A DNA stretch of 64,000 bases. Origin: Nansenia antarctica. Lineage: Eukaryota > Chordata > Actinopteri > Argentiniformes > Microstomatidae. Every line of letters begins with the position of its first letter. The stretch's first letter is position 1. The translations under genes were made by a program, and so were the position numbers. The notes below the pieces were generated by a model. The model worked only from the letters and a program-made list of their open reading frames with translations. It was not told where the DNA came from and ran no database searches. Below are positions 30,479 through 42,372 of the stretch, piece after piece. The stretch lies in NCBI GenBank assembly GCA_963989245.1, contig OZ022340.1, forward strand, positions 38,280,982 through 38,344,981. The letters are read 5' to 3'.

Positions 30479-31039
30479 AGCACGCCAGACTCCACTTCCA
30501 CCCTCCCAGTGGGACGTGAGGCCGAGAGGCTGATCTGAATGGCTTGTTGAATCGCATTTTCTGAAATACGCATTTTCATAATATGGGACCTTTAATGTTC
30601 AGTTGCTGGCCTTTAGTAAGTTGCTCAACAGTTCTGTGAGCCTGTGGGTCCGGCTGTGTATTTGTCTCGCCTGGTCCCAACAGTTGTTGTGGAATCGCCG
30701 TCTCTCCCAGTCTCATCGTGGTGTTTATTGACCTTTTGCTGATTCTGAGAAAGTTCATGACGAGACAACAAATAAACACAATGTCTGCTTCACCAAGTAG
30801 GGAAAGAACAAGGGAGAGAAAGGACACCCTTTTAGGAGTCCAGGCATGTTTTTAATTGACCCTTTGTTTAGCTAGACAGAGGCACATCAGACAGAGGCAC
30901 ATCAGAGTATCTGCCTGTCACTTCATAATGAGTCGTTATGAGACAGACCGCTGCTGCTCATCAGCCACAGGCGACACGCATGCTAACTCCCGTTTCACAC
31001 CCTTGAATCCTCACGTTCATGTTTTAACCCCCAAACCAT
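30479..31039. other. Unassigned spacer
   Basis: No gene seen. A CAGACAGAGGCACAT duplication occurs at 30875-30905. Confidence 0.3.
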
Positions 31040-31589
31040 CTAATGTAAAAGCTAGCACACATGGGCAGACATGGTTTAATGTAAAAGCTAGCAGACATGG
31101 GCAGACATGGTTTAATGTAAAAGCTAGCAGACATGGGCAGACATGGTTTAATGTAAAAGCTAGCAGACATGGTTTAATGTAAAAGCTAGCAGACATGGGC
31201 AGACATGGTTTAATGTAACAGCTAGCAGACATGGTTTAATGTAAAAGCTAGCAGACATGGTTTAATGAAACAGCTAGCAGACATGGTTTAATGTAAAAGC
31301 TAGCAGACATGGGCAGACATGGTTTAATGTAACAGCTAGCAGACATGGTTTAATGGTAAAGCTAGCAGACATGGTTTAATGTAACAGCTAGCAGACATGG
31401 TTTAATGTAAAAGCTAGCAGACATGGTTTAATGTAACAGCTAGCAGACATGGTTTAATGTAAAAGCTAGCAGACTTGGTTTAATGTAAAAGCTAGCAGAC
31501 ATGGTTTAATGTAAAAGCTAGCAGACATGGTTTAATGTAAAAGCTAGCAGACATGGTTTAATGTAAACGCTAGCAGACATCATCTAATG
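31040..31589. repeat. 26-bp minisatellite, left part
   Basis: The unit comprises AGCTAGCAGACATGGTTTAA followed by TGTAAA. Longer variants carry an extra GGGCAGACAT. The array continues at 32778-33015 after the hAT. Confidence 0.95.
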
Positions 31590-32777
31590 CAGTGTTTTTC
31601 AACCTTTTTTGTGCCACGGCACATTTCTTACCTTGAAAAAATCCCACGGCACACCGCCATCCCAAATGTTACAAAATGATACATAGTAGCCTATTATATA
31701 CGTAACATTATAAGAACTTGTCGTTATACTCACTCAGTGCGAAGCCTGGCCCTATATGTTGGCCATGTATGCGGGCCTTGCGCACAATTTGTCACTTGCA
31801 AGCAGCTTTGCGTCATCACACTTCTCATCAGTTAAAACGGTTTTCAGCTCCTCCCGTGACTCAAACACGCGGCACTTTTCCGCGGGACAATCATCGGACC
31901 GCCGTATGGAGCAATAACGTCTTATGCTCCGCTCCCATCTCTTCACATAATGCTGCAAATAAGCGGCTTTTCAGAGGTCTTGTTTTTACAAAGTTTACCA
32001 TACGAACAACAGCATTCAACACATCAGATATCTCCGCTGGGAAGTCTCGGCAACATAGCTGCTGCTCCATCAGTGCAGACAGTTACGCAGCTGTCCCACT
32101 GAAGTCCTCCTTGTTCGACATACTCTGATATATATTTCCTCCCCTGTTCTTTTTTTTTATGCAATGTCTTGCAAAAAAGACATTTTCTGTGATTGTGTCT
32201 CCATCCACAAAGCGTGCATTGGCCAAGAGTTGAGCCAAGACTCAAGTTGCAAAGCAAACTGCCCACTGCCACGTATCTTCTCCAAAACAACACTTTCGAT
32301 GTCTGCAGACATGTCAGCAATGCGTCTGGCAATCGTCTTAATCGAGAGGGGAACTTTGGCAATTTCTTTAATTTCTGTGTTCTTGTTTTGGAGTGACGGG
32401 TGTTTTGTTTGCAGATTGTGTTTAAGCTTGCTAGGGACCATGGCACTGTTTGATAGCTGTCCACCACAAAGCACAATGGAGTCGGTGCAGCAGGATCTTT
32501 CTTCAAATATGTATCCATCTTTGTTGTTAGCATTGTCACTTGTGTGCCCGGATCTCTAATTCTCTCTAAATATATAAAAATCAACAACGTCAGATTAAGC
32601 TATTAATCGAGCTACCGCCACCTACAGGCCTACCACCTATGCGCAACCATACGAGAGCTGTTTTTTTGCCTTCATTTTTCTGGACCAATTAAGTGGAATT
32701 TGATCATTTCCCACGGCACATCTGATGATCTCTCACGGCACACTAGTGTGCCGCGGCACAGTGGTTGAAAAACACTG
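31590..32777 (-). mobile_element. hAT element E inside the 26-bp array, 8-bp TSD
   Basis: The ends are CAGTGTTTTTCAACC at 31590 and GGTTGAAAAACACTG ending at 32777, with ATCTAATG duplicated at 31582-31589 and 32778-32785. A second CACGGCACA-based repeat lies inside both ends. The minus strand encodes transposase fragments. The 1188-bp length and lost frames show an internally deleted non-autonomous copy. Confidence 0.92.
32024..32560 (-). pseudogene. hAT transposase N-terminal region, frameshifted
   Basis: Two minus-strand frames share the signal. 32474-32157 contains QTKHPSLQNKNTEI, then ARRIADMSADIESVVLEKIR and QLESWL. 32560-32024 contains RDPGTQVTMLTTKMDTYLKK near its start and a later WDSCVTVCTDGAAAM. 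This order (linker after the BED finger, then RRI-DMS, then VCTDGAAAM with the catalytic Asp) is that of ZBED5/SCAND3-like hAT transposases. At least two frameshifts exist. Confidence 0.8.
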
Positions 32778-33015
32778 ATCTAATGTAACAGCTAGCAGAC
32801 ATGGTTTAATGTAACAGCTAGCAGACATGGTTTAATGTAAAAGCTAGCAGACATCATCTAATGTAACAGCTAGCAGACATGGGCAGACATGGTTTAATGT
32901 AACAGCTAGCAGACATGGTTTAATGTAACAGCTAGCAGACATGGGCAGACATGGTTTAATGTAACAGCTAGCATACATGGGCAGACATGGTTTAATGTAA
33001 CAGCTAGCAGACAGG
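32778..33015. repeat. 26-bp minisatellite, right part
   Basis: Continuation of the array at 31040-31589, same unit and variants. Confidence 0.93.
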
Positions 33016-33268
33016 GGCAGATATCATTTCAGCCATGAATTGACCACAAACCATGTTTAAGACAAAACGGGCATATGGGCTGTAAACACGGATCATCTGA
33101 GATGAATTTGCCGCCTTTACACAGTGTGAGTTGGTCAAGGACATGAAGAGAAGACAGGATCTGATATGAATTCTGACCTTTCAGTGTCATACGTTTGTAG
33201 CTCCTCTGTTTGTGCCGTGGGATTGAGAATCCTGGATGCGGTCAACTATGGCAAGTGCAAGTTGCAAT

Positions 33269-33390
33269 GGACCTATCACTAAGCCACGGCCCAAAATAGA
33301 CATTGTCCAATCATACCACAGCAAAAGTCACTACAGGCAGAAAACTCAAACACACAAACAACTCACTAATATCTGATGGTGAAAAGCCGA
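33269..33390. repeat. Dispersed repeat shared with 50395-50480
   Basis: Shares CAAAATAGACATTGTC, AGGCAGAAAACTC and CTAATATCTGATGGTGAAAA with 50395-50480. Here it is preceded by ACCTATCACTAAGCCACG, the reverse complement of the unit repeated at 50559-50660. Confidence 0.75.
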
Positions 33391-33589
33391 AAACAGTGCA
33401 GCTTTTGGGATGGTGAGTTTGATGAGATCCCTAGACCGTGAGTGGTAACTGTTTTGAGAGAAGTGCAGGAGAGATGAGAGGTAGATATGAGAGATGAGAG
33501 GTAGAGAGGAGAGGTAGAGACGTGCAGGAGAGATGAGAGGGAGAGAGGTGTTTCTCCCCAGGCTTAACGCTTCCTTCTAGAACCATCTC

Positions 33590-33890
33590 ACAGGATACTC
33601 TTCATTCTCAAAATAGGACCGTCTCACAGGAACCCTTCACTCTAGAACGATCTCACAGGAACCCTTCACTCTAGAACGATCTCACAGGAACCCTTCACTC
33701 TAGAACGATCTCACAGGAACCCTTCACTCTAGAACGATCTCACAGGAACCCTTCACTCTAGAACGATCTCACAGGAACCCTTCACTCTAGAACGATCTCA
33801 CAGGAACCCTTCACTCTAGAACAGTTTCACAGGAACCCTTCACTCTAGACCGTCTCACAGGAACCCTTCACTCTAGAACGGTTTCACATG
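33590..33890. repeat. 29-bp minisatellite
   Basis: About nine copies of ACAGGAACCCTTCACTCTAG plus AACGATCTC; outer copies are degenerate. Confidence 0.93.
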
Positions 33891-33924
33891 AACTCTTCAT
33901 ACTCAAGCCATTTCAAATCAACTC

Positions 33925-34020
33925 CTACATTTACATTTGACATGTTTGGCATTTAGCAGACGCCTTATTCCAAAGCAACTTACAAACAATATATTTGACT
34001 AAGCAAGTGAATCATCAATC
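33925..34020 (+). repeat. Dispersed teleost repeat
   Basis: ACATTTACATTTGACATG followed by GGCATTTAGCAGACGCCTTA and AAAGCAACTTACA. This is a diverged copy of a very common fish interspersed repeat with a TTTAGCAGACGCT core. Confidence 0.6.
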
Positions 34021-34383
34021 CACCAGTCATAGCAGGAAGAGTAATCTAGCTCAGGCCCGGGGCCATTGGCAGTCTCAGTGATAGAAGGAAGCATTTATTT
34101 ATATCTAGACACTGGAGAACAGAGAAACAGTACCAGGGGGGCAGTAGAAGTCATAGGGGACTACGACCGTTCACGTTCAACCCCCTTCATTCGAGGACCG
34201 TTTCACATGAACTCATTCATTCACGTGTTCCTGCTCCAGTGCTCTTTGCTGATGTTGCAATAAACTCTCTGGAATCAATAACGTATTATCAATAACGTAT
34301 TATCAATAACGTATTATCACCAGAACCACAGCAGTACGGTCTCAGTCAGCAGAGCTGGGTTATGTCACTGGGCTGGAATCAAT

Positions 34384-34662
34384 AAGACACAGGGGGGGGT
34401 CAGCAGGTAGCCTAGAGGTTGGGGGGGTCAGCAGGTAGCCTAGAGGTTGGAGAGGCCGGCCAGCAGGTAGGTTGGCTGGTTCACATCCCCACCCCAGAAG
34501 GAGCCGGATGTGAACAGGTATTCCTGGAGGGTTGCTGTCGTATCTAAGGTTGCCTACACTGCGGTCGTGCCCTTGAGCAAGGCACTTAACCCCTAACTGC
34601 TCTAGGGGTACTTGGGATTGATTGAATTTCCCCTTGGGGGGATCAAACACCTATCTATCTGC
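34384..34662 (+). mobile_element. tRNA-derived SINE (family 1)
   Basis: A-box-like GGTAGCCTAGAGGTTGG, B-box-like GCTGGTTCACATCCCC, then the body word GCCCTTGAGCAAGGCACTTA shared by many fish SINEs, and a 3' end CCCCTTGGGGGGATCAAACA. The first 30 bp of the head are duplicated. Confidence 0.75.
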
Positions 34663-35095
34663 CTCTTTACCTCTGACAACACCTTCAGTATCTATCTACC
34701 TCTTTACACCTGACAACACCTTCAGTATCTATCTACCTCTTTACACCTGACAACACCTTCAGTATCTATCTACCTCTTTACACCTGACAACACCTTCAGT
34801 ATCTATCTACCTCTTTACACCTGACAACACCTTCAGTATCTATCTACCTCTTTACACCTGACAACACCTTCAGTATCTATCTACCTCTTTACACCTGACA
34901 ACACCTTCAGTATCTATCTACCTCTTTACACCTGACAACACCTTCAGTATCTATCTACCTCTTTACACCTGACAACACCTTCAGTATCTATCTACCTCTT
35001 TACCTCTGACAACACCTTCAGTATTTATCTGCCTCTTTACCTCTGACAACACCTTCAGTATCTATCTGCCTCTTTACACCTGACAACACCTTCAG
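34663..35095. repeat. 37-bp minisatellite
   Basis: About eleven copies of TATCTATCTACCTCTTTACA plus CCTGACAACACCTTCAG. It abuts the 3' end of the SINE (CACCTATCTATCTGCC), which may have supplied the founding unit. Confidence 0.93.
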
Positions 35096-36413
35096 TAGCA
35101 GCATGGCCATCGCTCCCTCTGGGGTTTGATGATGGCATGAGTCTGGCAGCAGGGAGGTCTTTTACTGTCTGTTGTTCTGGGTCCCATCTCATTCTCATGG
35201 CCTCTCTGCCAGACATGAATTCCATCCTTTGGAGTTCAGCACTGTGCAGTGTGCACAGCAGATGATGTCATGTAGGCAGAGAGAGTGATGTCATGTTGAC
35301 AGAAAGAGTGATGTCATGTTGACAGAGAGAGTGATGTGTTCATGTTTCCTGTCGCTGTTTGATTCCCTCAACCGGTCACCTTGGCAACCAAAGCCAGATA
35401 CTTCTGGCCGCCTGGAGAGGTTTGACACCCTCCCCCTCTGGAGAGGTTTGACCCCCCCCCCCCCCCTGTGGTTTCCTTCTCTCATTCGTTCTCTCTATTG
35501 GTCTTTCTGTATTTCTCCACCTCTCATACACACAAGTTCACTCTGCTTCACTTCCTCTCTGCCTTTCACTCCCCCCCCCCCTCCTCCCTCCCAAGCTGAC
35601 TTACTCACACACAAACACACTCTCTCTCCCTCTTGTTGCCACGACGACTGATTATAGACCGTGGTACAGCGATTAGAGGCCATTAACCCTTTGGGGTCTG
35701 AGCTGTAGGACTGAGGCCAGATCAGATGGAGACAGACGGTATACAGCATCTCTTTATTGTACCACTGAATTTGGGTTTATGAAGAATTGTTCTATTTCAA
35801 AATATGAGCCTATACTGACTATACATGCTTATATCACTGACTATACATGCCTATATATACATATATAGCTCATGCACTACTTACTGTAATAATAATAACA
35901 ATAATAATAACTTTATTTGTATAGCACTTTTCCTGCAAACGTTGCAGCTCAAAGTGCTCCAATCATTATATAATCATCATTTAATTATTTAGTCATTTAA
36001 AGGCAATATTAAAAAGATGGGTTTTTAGTCTTGACTTGAACATATGTGCTGAGGTTGCATCCCTAATGTAAACTGGCAGTGCATTCCATTATCTGGGTGC
36101 ATAAAATGAGAATGCAGCCTCACCAAATCTCTTGTTTTGTACATGTGGTACACAGAGAAAACCAGCGTCAGAAGACCTGAGAGCTCTGCGGTTCCCCTAA
36201 TGTGGCGTTACATATGGGCCAAGCCCCTGCCTGCCTGGGGGGGAAAGACGCTTCTATTCATCTGTGTTGGCATGAGAGAGACAATCCCAACAAGCCAAAC
36301 CGTAGCCCACATAACCTACTTGTTTTGTATGTGTTCCCCTCTGGTGGCTTATGAAGAGAGGGTCTTTCTAGCCCTGTTTCCTTATCCTTCAGTCTCTATT
36401 CTGTTCTGTTCAT
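35096..36413. other. Unassigned region with pyrimidine tracts
   Basis: No gene recognised. GTGATGTCATGTTGACAGA is repeated at 35286-35330. C-runs lie at 35452-35466 and 35571-35581. An (ATA/ATAATA)-TTTATTTGTATAGCACTTTT repeat tail lies at 35885-35960. Confidence 0.35.
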
Positions 36414-36692
36414 TAAATGGTAAATGGACTGCATTTATATAACGCCTTTTTTGCTGCTCCAAAGCTGCTCCAAAGCGCTTTACAACGGCCTCTCATTCAC
36501 CCATTCACACACACATTCACGCACCAATGGCGGCAAGCTGCCATGCAAGGCGCCGGCCCGCTCACTGGGAGCAATGTGGGGTTCAGTGTCTTGCCCAAGG
36601 ACACTTCGACATGTGGCCAGCCGGGGCTCGAACCGCTGATCTGCTAACCTTGCGATCATTAGACGGCAACTCTACCTCCTGAGACACAGCCT
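36414..36692 (-). mobile_element. tRNA-derived SINE (family 2), copy 1
   Basis: On the minus strand the head reads GGCTGTGTCTCAGGAGGTAG, with B box GCGGTTCGAGCCCCGGC, body CTTGGGCAAGACACTGAACC and a tail that ends CATTTACCATTTA. The head end GCTGTGTCTCAGGAGGTAGA is present three times in tandem (36671-36732). Copies 2 and 3 are at 38973 and 59876. Confidence 0.88.
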
Positions 36693-36732
36693 CTACCTCC
36701 TGAGACACAGCCTCTACCTCCTGAGACACAGC

Positions 36733-37500
36733 CAGACATCATCAGGGTGGTGTGTTCATACAGACATCATCAGGGTGGTGTGTTCATACAGACATCATCA
36801 GGGCCCTGTCACCGTGCTGGAGCTGACAGTTCTCTCTGTGGGGCGCTAGAGCCGAATTAATCTGAATCCGAATCGCTTTTGTTACGTCTTAATGTACACA
36901 AGTACAATTATTTGGATTTGGTTCCTCAACATTGCGGCATTCAGATACAAAACACACAGTAATGAGCCCTTAAGTGCATCATGCTCCAAAGGTTTGAGAA
37001 GGTTAAAATCCTGATAAGCATGGGAATTAGCATTTAAACATGCATTGACTATGGGAAATTGCCATGTTTCCATGACAGTGCTTGTGGATGTGGAAGAAAT
37101 TACATTTCATTTGATGAGATTCAGTCTCTGTTTCTTGGAGGAAAAAACGTGGAACTTTGAAAACAGCTGTATGTGCCTTCTAGCCATGTACATAAGCAGA
37201 CAAGCACTACATTGGCAGCCATTTTATCCAGCTAGCGCTGCCATGTCTCCAGTAATGACAACAGCTGTTTCTTGTGCTTGTACAGCAGATCATGGGCTGA
37301 ATGTAGAATGGCGCTAAAATAATATGTAGGTTAATGTATCTGGCTCTCATAGACTCTTGCTGTAGGGCAGCGGCTCTTAAACTGGGGTGGAAACAACCCC
37401 TTGGCGTCGGCAATGAACTGGGAGGGGTCACGAGATGATTTTCTGTCTGAATGTTTTTCCTTTTAATTAATATTTTTAAAATGTAAATCTATCGTTTTTC
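36733..37500. other. Unassigned region
   Basis: CAGACATCATCAGGGTGGTG is repeated at 36733-36800. From 36857 a repeat tail (AATCCGAATCGCTTTTGTTA) is seen. At 37368 CAGCGGCTCTTAAACTGGGG resembles the start of a hAT element, but no partner end was found. Confidence 0.3.
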
Positions 37501-37524
37501 CGAGTGTTTCCATACCCCCTAACT

Positions 37525-37810
37525 CTGTACCTCTGAGAGAAGAGATAGACCAGGTACCTATGAGAGAAGAGATAGACCAGGTGCTCTGTCTACATACCCC
37601 CTAACTCTATACCTCTGTGAGAAGAGATAGAACAGGTCTCTGTACCTCTGAGAGAAGAGATAGACCAGGTCTCTATACCTCTGAGAGAAGAGATAGACCA
37701 GGTGCTCTCTGAGAGAAGAGATAGACCAGGTGCTCTGTACCTCTGAGAGAAGAGATAGACCAGGTCTCTGTACCTCTGAGAGAAGAGATAGACCAGGTGC
37801 TCTGTCTACA
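37525..37810. repeat. Minisatellite, 24-35-bp units
   Basis: Copies of CTCTGAGAGAAGAGATAGAC-CAGGT joined by variable CTCTGTAC or GCTCTGTCTACATACC spacers. Confidence 0.9.
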
Positions 37811-38077
37811 CAAACCTCAGACACATTTTCCCCTCTCGCACAACACCTCACTGACCACAAATGGATGGCAAGTCTTGCGTATCTGGCAGGCATCGTTGAC
37901 AAGCTAAACACACTGAACTCGTCTCTACAAGGCCCCAACAGCAATATCCTGATCCTCTCACAAAAAGCTTTGTGGTTGTGCCAGCTACATGAATAATTAG
38001 TTTATTTTGTGTCTTATTCAATCTCTAACTCTTTACAGACCCCAGTCTCACTGACTGACACCGCAGCCAAGGACTGT

Positions 38078-38346
38078 GTTACGTATGGGGTGTGTTACGT
38101 ATGGGTTGTGTTACGTATGGGGTGTGTTATGTATGGGGTGTGTTACCTATGGGGTGTGTTACCTATGGGGTGTGTTACCTATGGGGTGTGTTACATATGG
38201 GGTGTGTTACGTATGGGGTGTGTTATCTTTGGGGTGTGTTACCTATGGGGTGTGTTACCTATGGGGTGTGTTACGTATGGGGTGTGTTATATATGGGGTG
38301 TGTTACGTATGGGGTGTGTTACCTATGGGGTGTGTTACGTATGGGT
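38078..38346. repeat. 16-bp minisatellite
   Basis: About 16 copies of GTGTTACGTATGGGGT with CGT/CCT/ATA variation. All three forward frames stay open and give Gly-Val-Cys-Tyr repeats, which are not proteins. Confidence 0.95.
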
Positions 38347-38972
38347 GTTTCAAATGATGTGTCATACATTGAAATCCGAGAAAAGATGACGTAGTTAGAG
38401 TCATTTGAATGTTGTTAGACGTCAGACACATATAGGGTTAAACTCTGTCATGAAACCGGAAAAAACAAACGCTGCTAACAGCTAGCGGCTAACAAAGTAC
38501 ATCGCTACAAAGATCTAAACTGTATTTTAATAACATCAAACATGCTGATAGAACATCAACATGCTAAAAACACATAACTACACATAACTAGATGATCACA
38601 CAGTCCTTGCTTTTGAACACGTCCTAAAACGAAAGTATGTTTACAAGCCATGTATCACTTACCCAGTAGCCTCCGGAAAACAAGAACAATGAATCTATTC
38701 CACAAAGTATACATATTTAGTGATCCGTAAACTGTTGTTAATTACATTGAGTGAGCACTTCAAACTTCAAGTTTTTGAGCATATTCCGATTAATACAGGA
38801 ATATGGTGTGCATGTAAACGCAGTCAGTGTTCCCTAATGCTAGACCAAAGTGTCTCTATGAATGAATCTGTCGCTGTTGGCTAACCATGTCATCTGAGCG
38901 TCCAAGCATGGTACTGTCACAGATAACCTTCCTCCATAATTACAGTTCCCGACACAGAGAGATTGACACTTT
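38347..38972. other. Unassigned spacer
   Basis: No gene seen. AAATGATGTGTCATACATTG at about 38352 recurs (ATGATATGTCATACATTG) at 51190. Confidence 0.3.
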
Positions 38973-39246
38973 GCGGCTGTGGCGCAGGAGGTAGAGTCGC
39001 CGTCTAATGATCACAAAGTTGGCAGATCAGCGGTTCAAGCCCCGGCTGGCCACATGTCGAAGTGTCCTTGGGCAAGACACTGAATCCCAAAATTGCTCCC
39101 AGTGAGCGGGCCGGCGCCTTGCATGGCAGCTTGCCGCCATTGGTGTGTGAATGTGTGTGTGGATGGGTGAATGAGAGGCCGTTGTAAAGCGCTTTGGAGC
39201 ATCTTTGGAGCAGCAAAAAAGGCAGTCCATTTAGGCCTACCATTTA
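38973..39246 (+). mobile_element. tRNA-derived SINE (family 2), copy 2
   Basis: GCGGCTGTGGCGCAGGAGGT (A-box side), CGGTTCAAGCCCCGGC (B box), TTGGGCAAGACACTGAATCC, and a GGCAGTCCATTTAGGCCTAC end. It differs from copy 3 by small changes and an insertion near the tail (GGAGCATCTTTGGAGC). Confidence 0.9.
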
Positions 39247-39700
39247 CTTTATCAGCTGTGTCCTGGCTTGACCTAAGCAGGATAATGTTCTAGTGCCTTT
39301 CTAAAAAGCTGTTTGGGGATTCTCACAAGACACAGCAAGCACATTCATGGTAGCAGAGGTCATCACTGCAGACTGCATGCTAGCAGCATTGGAGGAATTA
39401 GCTAGCTGCATCGATGGACGCCTTAACCTGCTCAAACGGCCGCAAAAGTGCCACATTCCTCTGTGTCCGAATGCTTGTTCTGGACTTTTGGCATGAACAA
39501 AGCTGAACAAATCCCCTGGCGACCAGCAACATACAACAGTGAGATATGAACATCCAAACCTGCTGGACTGTGGTGTGTTTCTCTGCCTCTGTTTGAACAC
39601 AGAGAGCTGTTTCAGCACCGTGCGCTGTCCACAGCCCACAGCTCCGGGCCGCTTGTTGTAAATGCTTGTCGGCATTACTACTTCTGGACCTTTCATTGAT
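39247..39700. other. Unassigned spacer
   Basis: Overlapping open frames on the minus strand (39724-39301) show no recognisable domain. Confidence 0.3.
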
Positions 39701-39828
39701 CAGATGTACCTTCACCACCACCACAGATCAGATGTACCTCCACCACCACAGATCAGATGTACCTCCACCACCACAGATCAGATGTACCTTCACCACCAAA
39801 GATCAGATGTACCTTCACCACCACAGGG
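39701..39828. repeat. 24-bp minisatellite
   Basis: Five to six copies of CAGATGTACCTTCACCACCA-CAGAT type units. Confidence 0.9.
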
Positions 39829-40339
39829 CACGATGCTTCATAATCAAAATGGAGGCTTTGGGGGGGAGGGGGTGGGCAGAGAAGAATTGTATTTGGGGGC
39901 TGCCAGTTGCCGTACCCTGGCGTAGATAGTGATGTCACATCCACAAGGACTGCCCAGAGTAACTATTACCATGTCTCCAAGCTTGGTACAACCATTAGAA
40001 TCTGCTTTCATACCCTGGGGAGATGAGGCGTCTTATCTCAGAGCGTCTCAGTCTGTCAGGCTCCACTTCCACCCAGCCTGGGGGGTGGGGGTGGGTTCTA
40101 CAGCTTTATGCAGTTGTTTATAGTCTAGTGGTTTTTTAACTTTTTAAAAAAATGTTTTTACATGTACTCAGTTGTATGCACTTTGAGATTGACCAAATGT
40201 ATATAAGCTCAGTTAAAACCCTGACAACTGTCCTGGCCAGAGCTCAGTCATTCGTATGAATCGCTGCCCCAGTCCAGCCCAACAACGCTCCCTTATTGGC
40301 CCCTTTTCTTCCTGTCTCCAGTTTGAACAGGTTTGCTCT

Positions 40340-40562
40340 CTCAATTCAATTCAATTCAATTCTCTCTCTCTCTCACTGCCCCCCTCCCCCTCTCTCTCTC
40401 ACTGCCCCCCCCTCTCTCTCTCTCACTGCTCTCTCCCTCTCTCTCTCTCTCTCTCACTGCCCCCGCTCTCTCTCTCACTGCCCCCCTCTCTCCCTCTCTC
40501 ACTGCTCTCTCCCTCTCTCTCTCACTGCTCTCTCTCTCTCTCACTCCCCCCCTCTCTCCCTC

Positions 40563-40597
<35 letters not shown>

Positions 40598-40655
40598 GCC
40601 CCCCCCTCCCTCTCTCTCTCTCTCTGCCCCCCCCCCCCCTCCCTCTCTCTCTCCC
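40340..40655. repeat. Polypyrimidine (CT)n tract
   Basis: CTCTCT runs separated by CACTGCCCCCC or CACTGCTC. The Leu-Ser-Pro frames here come from low complexity. Confidence 0.95.
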
Positions 40656-40784
40656 CGGGGCGCAGAGACGCAGCCTTGTGTAACGCTCCTCTTAGAACTA
40701 GTTCCATCCAGTCAGGGAAGAGGGAGGAGGGGATGTCATGAGGAGGGGGAGATGTTTATGGAGGGGAGGGGGATTGTGTATGGA

Positions 40785-40865
40785 CGGAGGGAAGGGAGGG
40801 AGGGACGGAGGGAGGGACGGAGGGAGGGAGGGAGGGAGGAAGGAAGGAAGCAAGGGAGGGAAGCC
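40785..40865. repeat. (GGGA)n purine tract
   Basis: GGAGGGAGGGACGGAGGGAG-type repeat. Confidence 0.9.
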
Positions 40866-42372
40866 CGTAGCCTGTGTCTGGTACATTCCGGCTACCCGCC
40901 TCCCAAGATTACATAAGCATGGTTCTCTTTCTCTATCTCTGTCCCTGGCTCTCTCTCTCTCTCATTTCTCTCACTCTTTCCATGCATCTCTCTCTCTCTG
41001 AGTGAGAGCTGCACCTTGCGCTGGTTGGCGTGACGCTGGTGTGGTGATGCCATGTTTGTGTTGTTGTTGGTGTTGGTGTTGTGTGGTTGGGTTGTTGGTG
41101 TTGTGTGTGTGTGTGTGTGTGTTTGTGTTGGTTCTAGTTGACAGTGCAGGTGGGGAGGTGTTGGTTCTAGGTGACAGGGCAGGTGGGGAGGTGTTGGTTC
41201 TAGTTGACAGGGCAGGTGGGAAGGTGTTGGTTCTAGTTGACAGGGCAGGTGGGGAGGTGTTGGTTCTAGTCGACAGGGCAAGTGAGGAGGTGTTTGTTCT
41301 AGTTGACAGTGCAGGTGGGGAGGTGTTGGTTCTAATTGACAGGGCAGGTGGGGAGGTGTTGGTTCTCGTTGACAGGGCAGGTGGGAGGTGTTGGTTCTAG
41401 TTGACAGTGCAGGTGGGAGGTGTTGGTTCTAGTTGACTGGGGAGGTGTTGGTTCTAGTTGACAGGGCAGTTGAGGAGGTGTTAGTTCTAGTTGACAGTGC
41501 AGGTGGGGAGGTGTTGGTTCTAGTTGACAGGGCAGGTGGGGAGGTGTTGGTTCTAGTTGACAGTGCAGGTGGGGAGGTGTTGGTTCTAGTTGACAGTGCA
41601 GGTGGGAGGTGTTGGTTCTAGTTGACAGGGCAGGTGAGGAGGTGTTGGTTCTAGTTGACAGTGCAGGTGGGAGGTGTTGGTTCTAGTTGACAGGGCAGGT
41701 GGGAGGTGTTGGTTGTAGTTGACAGGGCAGGTGGGGAGGTGTTGGTTCTAGTTGACAGTGCAGGTGGGAGGTGTTGGTTCTAGTTGACAGGGCAGGTGGG
41801 AGGTGTTGGTTCTAGTTGACAGGGCAGGTGAGGAGGTGTTGGTTCTAGTTGACAGGGCAGGTGAGGAGGTGTTGGTTCTAGTTGACAGTGCCGGTGAGGA
41901 GGTGTTGGTGCTAGTTGACAGGGCAGGTGGGAGGTGTTGGTTCTAGTTGACAGTGCAGGTGGGGAGGTGTTGGTTCTAGTTGACAGTGCAGGTGGGGAGG
42001 TGTTGGTTCTAGTTGACAGTGCAGGTGGGAGGTGTTAGTTCTAGTTGACAGGGCAGGTGAGGAGGTGTTGGTTCTAGTTGACAGTGCAGGTGGGGAGGTG
42101 TTGGTTCTAGTTGACAGGGCAGGTGGGGAGGTGTTGGTTCTAGTTGACACGACAGGTGGGAGGTGTTGGTTCTAGTTGACAGGGCAGATGAGGAGGTGTT
42201 GGTTCTAGTTGACAGGGCAGGTGAGGAGGTGTTGGGTCTTGTTGACAGGGCAGGTGGGGAGGTGTTGGTTCTAGTTGACACGACAGGTGGGAGGTGTTGG
42301 TTCTAGTTCACAGTGCAGGTGAGGAGGTGTTGGTTCTAGTTGACAGGGCAGGTGGGAGGTGTTGGTTCTAGT

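Noticed and set aside
37368..37500. hAT element starting CAGCGGCTCTTAAACTGGGG
   Set aside because: No matching right end or target duplication was found nearby, so only a note is kept in the spacer entry.
38009..38394. Gly-Val-Cys-Tyr-Leu-Trp repeat protein
   Set aside because: The 16-bp array keeps all three forward frames open, the signature of a repeat and not a gene.
39301..39724. Protein-coding gene on the minus strand
   Set aside because: Two overlapping frames of 108 and 131 codons with no domain, no splice context and odd composition.
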